Part shown: piece after piece, positions 1 through 8,300 of the stretch
Position numbering within the stretch: position 1 is the stretch's first letter
Layout of the letters: each line of letters starts with the position of its first letter
Source of the DNA: Pigoraptor chileana
Taxonomy: Eukaryota; Opisthokonta; Filasterea
Reading direction: 5' to 3'
Assembly (NCBI GenBank): GCA_943704495.1
Contig: CALSCR010001055.1
Span: 1-21,106 of the forward strand
Length of the DNA stretch: 21,106 bases
Made by a program: the position numbers and the translations under genes
Notes under the pieces: generated by a model
What the model saw: the letters and a program-made list of their open reading frames with translations, nothing else
What the model was told of the DNA's origin: nothing
The model's database searches: none

Positions 1-74
<74 letters not shown>
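1..74. repeat. (CA)37 microsatellite at left edge
   Basis: Uninterrupted CA dinucleotides run to the left border. On the sense strand of the phytochelatin synthase gene this is a GT tract lying about 50 bp inside the intron that follows its third exon. Confidence 0.98.
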
Positions 75-75
<1 letters not shown>

Positions 76-121
76 CCCCGGATACTCTAGCACAGTGCCG
101 TCCTCATTCGACATAACCCAC

Positions 122-1470
122 CTTGACCCAGTACGGCGGGTACTTGAAACGCGCGACATCCAACACCAGCACCATATCCTGCCCCGGATGGTAGCCACCA
201 ATGGGACTGAAGTGGCCCTGCCCCGTCTGCGATAGAGTGCCTCTGTCATAAGATACAACAAGGTGTGTTGTGTGCGATTTCTCCGGATCCGACGTCGCCA
301 GGGAGAAGCTGTGGCGAAAATCATCAACGGTGGCTATATCCGCGCGAAATTCGTCCACTTTTGCACCGTTGCATCTACACGCCGTTGCATGGCGTTTTGA
401 GGATAAAAAAAGAATTTGAAGATTTGTTATTGAAATGTTTGTGAGAGAAAAAACAGTAAACGATGGCTTAAATGCTCACCCGACGCATGCACAGACAGCT
501 CGACGACACATGCACACACAATTCCGCGGCACATGCACGCACAACTCCACGACACAGGCACAAACAACTCCACGACACATGCACACACGGCACATGCACG
601 CACAACTCCACGATACATGCACACACAGCTCCATGACACACGCACAAACAGCAATCTTCTCACCTTGCGAGTGACGAAAACTCCGAGAAAAGCATACCCT
701 GCGTCTTGACATAGTCGAGGGGTCTGCAGCACTCGAGCAGCTCCTCAGTGTACCATCTCCACGGCCCCTTCCACGTCTTATTTGGATCGACAGCGAGTGC
801 ATTCAACACCATGGCCATTGTGCCGAGTCCGCAATACGCAGGCTCGCTCTGTGTTATGTACTGTGTGATTTGTTGCGATTCAACCACCCACGATGGGAAA
901 CAAACAGTTGTGAATGTAAGCGCACGGAATAGGGCACTAACATAAACGAGGAAAGACTTTCAGACTTTCTCCCTGCTATGTGCATACAAATGCACGATTA
1001 ACACAGATAAATTGCAAGATTCAACGCAGTCCGATGCCGGGCGTTGTGATAGCAGCAGAGTGAGCACAAACCTGTTCCGCCAAAGTGAAATATCCCTCCA
1101 TTCCTCGCATGTCCAGCGCTTCACGAAACATTGCCTTCCCCTCGGACGACGAAAACGGAATAAGATGCGTCGGAAGTGGTCTCCGATAGAAGGACACGGG
1201 CGGTTTCGACGCCTGTATTGGGCCATTCCAGACCTGTGCAGATGCCTTTGGTGTTTGTGTTGAGGTTGATGACGCTTGCGCTGACGGCGATGACTCAGCA
1301 CCCGCGGAACTGTTTTGCGCATCCAACACTCCAAAAGACTGTGCGACGGCGGAGAAAGGGCGATGCCGCTGTGTCGTGCGCGGGCATGGCGATAGACTTG
1401 ATAATAGCCATGCACGTGACCCGCGCGGGACCAGCGAGCGGGCTGCCCTCGCCAGCATCATGGGGTGCAT
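122..1470 (-). CDS. PCS: Phytochelatin synthase (peptidase family C83), 5' three exons, probable mitochondrial presequence
   Basis: Phytochelatin synthase is a glutathione gamma-glutamylcysteine dipeptidyltranspeptidase that makes metal-binding phytochelatins. Coding exons on the minus strand are 1470-1072, 860-664 and 374-122, giving residues 1-283. The junctions are phase 0, then phase 2 (Arg199 split), and the last donor is GTGGGT at 121. The gene continues past the left edge. The family start motif FYRRPLP is at residues 94-100, MEGYF at 124-128, SEPAYCG at 138-144, WKGPWRW in exon 2, CNGAKV at 200-205, GHFSPIGGY at 252-260 and DVARFKYPP at 271-279. Catalytic residues of the family are seen as Cys143, His253 and Asp271. 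The start ATG has an in-frame TGA directly before it. About 90 residues precede the catalytic domain. They are rich in Arg, Ser and Ala, with no Asp or Glu before residue 50, which looks like a mitochondrial targeting peptide. Family assignment is nearly certain; localisation is inferred. Confidence 0.94.
481..655. repeat. Degenerate minisatellite inside phytochelatin synthase intron 2
   Basis: The stretch is built from variants of an 18-24 bp unit around CACGACACATGCACACA, alternating with ACAACTC, with roughly 7-8 irregular copies. It fills most of the intron at 375-663. Read on the gene's sense strand it is a GT-rich tract immediately downstream of the 5' splice site (GTGAGA at 663-658). 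Confidence 0.85.
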
Positions 1471-1859
1471 TCAAACTGCAAACTGCGCAGCGTTTTCTTA
1501 GGTTTGTTTTGCACCGCCGAATTCAACAGACGTGAAAGTGGATGAGAGCAAGAGTTCACTTCACACAACGAAAGGGATGCTTGAATCGACTGTGAGAACG
1601 AAGAACCACGCGTATTTTCCAAAAGAGAGTGCCACACGCACAACGCAGATGAAGAGGCCGATCGCGCAACAAAACTATCACGGGCTGAAAAAACTTTGTA
1701 AACTCCACAATAGTTACACGCACACCAAGTAAAAACAACATTAAAACTGCAAATCACTTTACGATTACCAGGAAGATGCGGCCTCCATGAACACTGTGCC
1801 GCCCCAGCGACTGAATTGGATGCGGTCATCAAAAAACTTCATCCGGGGCTTGTGCCACG

Positions 1860-1868
1860 TATATATAT
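1860..1868. promoter_or_regulatory. TATA-like element
   Basis: An alternating TA run of about nine bases lies about 36 bp left of the E2F-type palindrome. It reads the same on both strands, so it could serve either divergent gene. No transcription start can be seen from sequence alone. Confidence 0.3.
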
Positions 1869-1904
1869 TGGCGATATCTCGCTTATTTTGTTGTCGGGGA
1901 AAGG

Positions 1905-1930
1905 GCGCCAAAAACTTCGTGTTTTGGCGC
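1905..1930. promoter_or_regulatory. Inverted pair of E2F-type sites
   Basis: GCGCCAAAA at 1905-1913 and TTTTGGCGC at 1922-1930 form a perfect 9-bp inverted repeat with an 8-bp spacer. Each arm matches the E2F/DP consensus TTTSSCGC on opposite strands. The site is 400 bp upstream of the RIF1 ATG and 435 bp upstream of the phytochelatin synthase ATG. E2F control would fit RIF1, an S-phase replication regulator; that link is inference. Confidence 0.55.
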
Positions 1931-1978
1931 GAAGTGACCGTAGTCTCTATTGACCGGGTCGGTTACTGCACACACTGG

Positions 1979-2020
1979 CACACACACACACCACACACAC
2001 ACACCACACACACACACACA

Positions 2021-2095
<75 letters not shown>

Positions 2096-2108
2096 TCACT
2101 CACTCACT
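1979..2108. repeat. (CA)n microsatellite grading into (CACT)n
   Basis: Nearly pure CA repeats, slightly interrupted at the left, pass into several CTCA units near 2091. The tract lies in the region between the E2F-type palindrome and the RIF1 start, possibly within its 5' UTR or a 5' UTR intron. Confidence 0.97.
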
Positions 2109-2329
2109 TGAATGATGATTATATACACGCGAATACAAGCACATCTTCAGTTTCTGGATTGTCAAATCTGGCTTGCACTTACGGGAAGACTAAGTATTCG
2201 TTAAATCACCATAATCTCTCATCTATCTCCAACCAATATTCACTCTGATTCGGCTGCTGGAACCGTTTGTTCTCGATGCTGTGCGCGTGAGTGCACTCAA
2301 CTTTCTCCGTTGCTTAACAATTCGGGATC

Positions 2330-5300
2330 ATGGCGGATGCACAACTGTCATCGCTGAACGCTGCCCTTGCAACCGGTAAGATGCCGTAACCTACTTCTTA
2401 CCGCATTTGACCACATCAACAAACCCCAAGAGGGCAAATTGTATTTAAATGCTCTGAACGCATTGGAATTTCAACAACCCATGATGGCACATGTTAGGTG
2501 TACAGAAGACCATGCTCGCATGATTATGCTTGGACTCAACAACGGCGTGCTCACTCTGGAGTGTTTGTCGCATCCTTTTTGCACATGCAGGTGTGAACCT
2601 GGAAGTGGCATATGACGGCATTTTGCGTGCGTTTCGAGAAGACGAAAGTGACGAACTTGCAGATGCACTCGCATCCAGTGGAACTCAAGCGGCTCTGTTG
2701 CAGAGATGGAAGGCGAGTTTGCAACCAATTATCGCGCTGTGCAATGTGAACATGCGGGGGAAATGAAAATTATGTATATAGACATCTCTTCTCGACATTT
2801 GAGTCCCACAGTTTTGTAATCTGGCATTATTAATCTTTCTTGCATGGTGGTGTTTTTGATTCCACTGAATAATCACAGAATGCATTTCAGAAGGGCACTC
2901 CTGCGCATGGGAATACCGGCGAAGTGTGTGCTTCGCTGCGACTGCTTGGGTTTATGAGCCATCACGAGAGGCTCTCCGACTGCATCTCCACCGACGACGC
3001 ACTCGTCCTGATAGATTGGTGGGTTGATGTAACGGATTGCGAGCATACTTCATAGGACACAATGAGAGATACTGTGTGCGATGAAATATGATCACTAATC
3101 AGAAAAGCTGCACGGAGCAGCATCACATGGACTCTTGGAAGCTCGTCCTGCATGAGACATTTATCTTCTTTCTTTTGATCTTCCGTCCTCTTTATCATCA
3201 GCCTTTGCAAAATGGCTTCGGACCATTCGTCTGAAAAACGCGCGGCAAATCTATCGCTGTGGTGTCTGAGCGTGCAAAAGTTCGCACCTGCCGCCGTCTC
3301 TGCCAAGATGAGGCGTCTTTTGGAGACAATGGATGCAATTGTGACAGATCCCCCGCTGGGATCAAGCACGCTCGTCCACGAGGCCATGATTGTTGTGCAG
3401 ACGCTTATTTCGCGATTCCCCGCGGAGATGCAGCAGCATGCGCCAGGTGTGTGTTTTTGTTTGCATGTGTGTATGTGTCATTTGTGTGTGTGCGTCTGTG
3501 TTTGTGTGTCTGTGTCTCTGAGTGTGTGCATATGCGAATGTTTGCTACTATACACACAGCTTTGTCCCCGCCCATTGACACATGCACATATCTGTCGTTC
3601 GAATGGCTTCAGTCCCTGACACGCGCGCACGATGCCATTCGCTCACCCACTATTCTATTCGTCTCACGCACGGCATTGAATCGCACACACGGCGTATATA
3701 ATACACACACACACACGCACACACAATCCCACACACACACATACACGCAAACATGCACAAACCACATAACAAAACAAAACAACACTGACACAATGCACAC
3801 ATACACACACTCGCACTTCTTGCCATACTGCAGTGTGGGGCGCATTTTGCCTCCCCCGCCTCATCGATCCCATCCCAAAACTCCGTGAAAAATCGCGCGA
3901 CATTCTCCGCGCGGGTCTTCCATGGCTGATTCACAACGGAGATGCGATCGCGCGTCAAGTGTCTGAAATTGCACGCGCCGCCGCCGGATGCAGGGACGCC
4001 AGCGACTTGGTGCACCCATCCTCACTCGCCTCGCCAGACAGCCATGTGACCCTAAACGCTCTCTGCGACGACAACAAGATGCAGCAGGCACTCGATATCT
4101 GGGAGATTCTCGTCCCACTTCTCGGCGAACAACTTCACCGCGGATCCCTCATTAATGATCTCCTGAAGATACCCGAGCGTGCATTTGTCTCCCAGAGCCC
4201 CTCCGTCCGCGCGGGCGCATACACTGCCTGGCAGTCTCTCGTCGATAACTTTGCCGGGGCATCCACTGGCGATGTGCTTTGCCGTCCGAAGCGTCTCGCC
4301 CTTGTCCTCATGCCCATGCGTACGCAAATACGCCACGAAAAGCACCCATCGGTCATCGAAGCGCTCTTGCGCACCTGGTGGCACGTGGTCGTGTGTCTGG
4401 GCGACAAGCTACCCCAGGCATACGCTGATGTCCTTGCGCCGTTTTTTGACGCTACGCTCGGAATGACGTCGGGGATTCAGTGGTCTGTTGAGCAGATTGG
4501 ACTGGAAAGCGCTGCAAAGCTTCTCGCAGTGTCGATGGGCCCCGTTGTTGTCGACGGTCTCGGCAGCAGCGGAGAGGTGGCGTCGTCGGCGTCGAGTGTC
4601 ACATGCGTTGCGCCGTCTCGCGTTCCGCACACACCGACGATCGGATTTTCCGCTGCGTTTTCGGGATCGGAAAAAGCGGGCGGAAATAGCAATGCGACTG
4701 GCGGTGGCTCGGTCGGCGCATTCGGGGGAGCAGCCGTAGTGACACCACCCACTCCAGTGACGCCATCTGGCGCGCGAGAGAGCCTGGAGAATCTGAGGAC
4801 TGCGCTTCCGCTGGTCGAGTGGGTATTTTCTTCACTTGTTGTGTTCTTTTGTTCTCCTTCCGGGGGGGGGGGGGAGGGACGGGAGCTGTTTATTTATTTG
4901 TTATTGTTTTCTTGGGGTTGTTTGCCTTGAATGTGCCTTTTGTTTTTTAAGGAGCATTTTGTTTGTTTGTATTTGTGTTCCTTGCTATGTCAGTGCTCCT
5001 ATTCTTCTGTGATTTGCACAAAAACTAAACGCACGCCCCACTAATGCACACACGCACACACGCACACGCACACGCATACGTGTATGCAGGATTCCCATCA
5101 TCCTCGACCTTTCGCGGCGTCTCACAGAATACCACACGCGCGCGTTGTCTGGAAGTGGCACTGATTCGTGCTGGCTCGTGCGTTGCTGGGAGCTTCTCTG
5201 CGACCGCATCGCCGTTGTCGCATCCGGGGTGCACGTCGACATGCGGAAGGTTTCCGCAATCTCGGATGACGACAACAACACCCCGCATGTGCGCATCGTG

Positions 5301-8300
5301 GATACCACCCGCAAGCAGCTTTCCTCTGTTGTGGCGGGCGTTGTTTCGCTGCTCTCAAGCGCTCGACGGCGCCCTGCGTCCGGGAGTTACACCGAGTCGG
5401 ACTCTGCGGCGATAGAGTCACTTTACGGTGTCATCAGCGCAGTGACGTCCCGATTGTCACCGTCGGAGCTTTTTGCCCTCCGTCTGTTTGACTTGCAGCT
5501 CCCCTCCGAAACCGCAAGAACCACAGCAGCAACAACAACAACAACAGGAACAACAACGGGTGGCGCAACCCAAGCATCCACACCGCACTGTAGTCCCGTT
5601 AAGCACCGGCAGGGCGCGGCGACTGCGGGATCGCCACTGAAGAAGGCGTCGTCATCGCCGTTGAAGCGGGCGTCGGAGAGGGGGACGACAACGTCGCTGT
5701 TTTCCGCGGGTCCGCTGAGTGGCGTCCGTCCATCCCTCGGCGCGTGTGTGTTTGATGCACTCGTCTCATTCCCCGTCGCGCACATGTCGCATACTGAACG
5801 AAACGCATTACTGCGCACAATCGAGACACTTGCACACGCCGGGCTGCATTCTCTGGCCTCTGCTCCGGACGGGCTTGCCCACTGTCTTCTCTTTTGCAAA
5901 TCGCTCGCCAATGCTCTTCTTGCAGCTCAGACAGACATGAATACGACCGCTATCGGAGGAGCGGATGCCGAATGTGTGCGGGAGAGATTTATTCTAAAGG
6001 CGTGGACATCTGTTGCGCGCAGCCTACGTTCGTTTCTCCTGCAGACGGACTGCGTCGCTTTGGACGCCCTCTCTCTCGGATCCGCACGCACGCACAGACC
6101 CGACTATCGCGCGGTTGTAAGCGGCATTGCCTTTCCTGCTTTTGCCACTTTGTACTGCACATCGCGCTACTGGAACGCGCTCCGTGAGGAGACAAAGGCA
6201 GTGGTTGCGTCGGATGAAGGACCTGACGACGCGACTGCTCTTGCCCTGATTCGTAGCTGTGCCAAGCTGTCGTCGCAGGTGTATGGCGCATTCTCTACAA
6301 TTACATCTGCGAGAGACGCACAGACAAACGCAAGTGCCGCGGAAGTGTCGCATGCCATTTCTGACACTCTTTGGGAATGGACATCGTTGTGCTCGTCCTC
6401 GTCCACAGCATCCGGGGCTGCTGTGACGAGAGCGATCGGCCCGTGCTCAGCGCCCCCAACAACCTATGTGGAGTTTACTGGGGATGTAGCCGTTGCTATG
6501 ATACAGGCGGCGGATTTCTCAAAGGGAGAAGGGCATGCGCTGTCAAACATTGCGCCCCTTGTTTCACTAGTCGCTGCTCTGTCGCGCGAATGCGTAACAG
6601 CATGTGACACGCTCACACACGCGGGCTCTGTTACGCGCGCCGATGCCGTGGCGGACGCCGTATTCAACTGCTGGACCATCCTCTTCTCGCGTGTGCAGCA
6701 CGTGACAACCCTGACTCTCTTGGTGGATGCGTGCAAAGATGTACTCCCGGCACTTCTTTCGTCGCCACTTGGCAGGGCGCGCAGGTCCCACGTGTGCTTT
6801 GGTGCCTTTGTGGAGAGGTTTGCGCGAATTGTGGGCGCAACGTTGGCGTCCTTTGACGCTGCTTCGCTCGCATCTGTAGCACCGCTGTTGTTGTGTGGGC
6901 TCTCTCACCACCGCAAGGATGTACGCAACGACGCTGTATCGCTCTGGAACTCCACATTTGGCAAGCGACGGGAGATTTCGCGCGATGATATTCCCGAGGG
7001 ATTGCGACCGGTGATCCTCGCGCTGCACAAAGAAGGTGCGATCGTACTCCCCGAGAAGGCCGCCCTTGCCTTTTCTGGTGATGGCGGAAATGCTCTTGCG
7101 GACAATAAGGACGTGGCGTCGACGTACAAGGCTGAGACGCAGCTGTCGCAAACGCATGACGATGACATTGCAGAGCCATTTGTGTCTCTCGTCGCCTCGG
7201 GATCGCCAAGAAAAGCTCGCGCCAGCTTCATCGGACGCCTCGCCGATCCTGTTATGGCATCCCCTCGCAAAAGCACACCCGCTTTGCTCACACCCTCGGT
7301 CTCTTCGCCAGTTTTGTCCGGTCGAACGGCATCGCCGGCGGCTCGAAAGCGCCCGTTTTCAATGGACGACTCAATCGACGATTCTCTCTTTGTGCGCGTT
7401 GCATCGAGCGCCGGAAAATCTTCCTCCGACGGTAAAAAGCGGCGTCTTCTTACGGAAAAGCAGCGCGAATCACGTGCCGCAATGACGGCGGTGCCGACAC
7501 TGTACAATGCGCTTGACAAGTCCCAGGATCCATTTGCCTTTGCCGACTATGCTTCCAGTCACACGCAGATGGAGTCGCAGTCGTCGTCGACTTCGCAGCC
7601 GGATTCAACTGCGGTGACCGCGAGGACAACTGCCACCGATGCCGATGGACACCCGCGGATGATCTGGAATTTTACCAAATCTGGCGCAGTGGATTTATGT
7701 GGCGGGACCGATGCTGTAGACGCACCTGTCACTGTTATCGGTGCCGAGTGCGACCACACTGGGGATGTTGCCATGGGCGGGGATGCTGTCAATGCATGTC
7801 TGGGAAATGATGACAATTGGGATTCAGCCAATCCGAATGCGGAATCTCACATTGACGTTCTTGCCGATGATGCCATGCTGCACGATGACGCGGGAATGAC
7901 GGGTAATGCCATGGACACCAGTGCACACGCTCACCACGACGAGTCGGCTGTTCTCTTTGGACAACACAGCGGAGACGGTGTGGACAGTGTTGGACGAATG
8001 GATGCAGTCGACGCGGGTGACGCTATCGACAACGCCACAGTGTGTGATGGGCTTCGATCTCCGCCGCCTGCTAACGTTAATGGTGCAACATCATTTGCGA
8101 ATGCATTTGGGTTTCAAAGCCCCCCTCCGTGTGAGAGTAAGGGCGATGTGGACAGGGCTGCGGGACTTGTGTCGCCAGGAATACTGAAGAGGCCTCAGTC
8201 GGGTATGTTTGCTCACTTTGTGTGTGTGTGTGTGTGTGCATCATATTGTGCACCCTGAACGTAAACTAGTACTGGCACACTCCTTTCCGTCAGTATATCA

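Larger units (their letters stand above)
1471..2329. other. Divergent intergenic region between phytochelatin synthase and RIF1
   Basis: About 860 bp separate the two start codons, which face away from each other. I see no convincing coding exon. The region holds a TATA-like element, an inverted pair of E2F-type sites and a CA tract at 1979-2108. It must contain the 5' UTRs and probably promoter elements of both genes. Confidence 0.7.

Noticed and set aside
481-655. CRISPR-like repeat array
   Set aside because: Units are degenerate and contiguous with no unique spacers, and lie in an intron of a eukaryotic gene.
1883-2095. Cys-Val repeat frames such as those on the minus strand of CA tracts (also 14652-14966 and 20545-21105)
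   Set aside because: They are translations of dinucleotide repeats, which are open in most frames.
2367-2615. Possible coding exon 2431-2497 between RIF1 exons 1 and 2 (LYLNALNALEF)
   Set aside because: Including it breaks the frame into the next exon. Direct splicing from 2375 to 2591 keeps frame and gives a better RIF1 N-terminus.
4819-4844. Alternative donors for RIF1 exon 5 at 4823 (GTATTT) and 4843 (GTTCTT)
   Set aside because: The first leads to an early stop in exon 6. The second keeps frame but is a poor donor. GTGGGT at 4819 keeps frame and matches other donors in the window.
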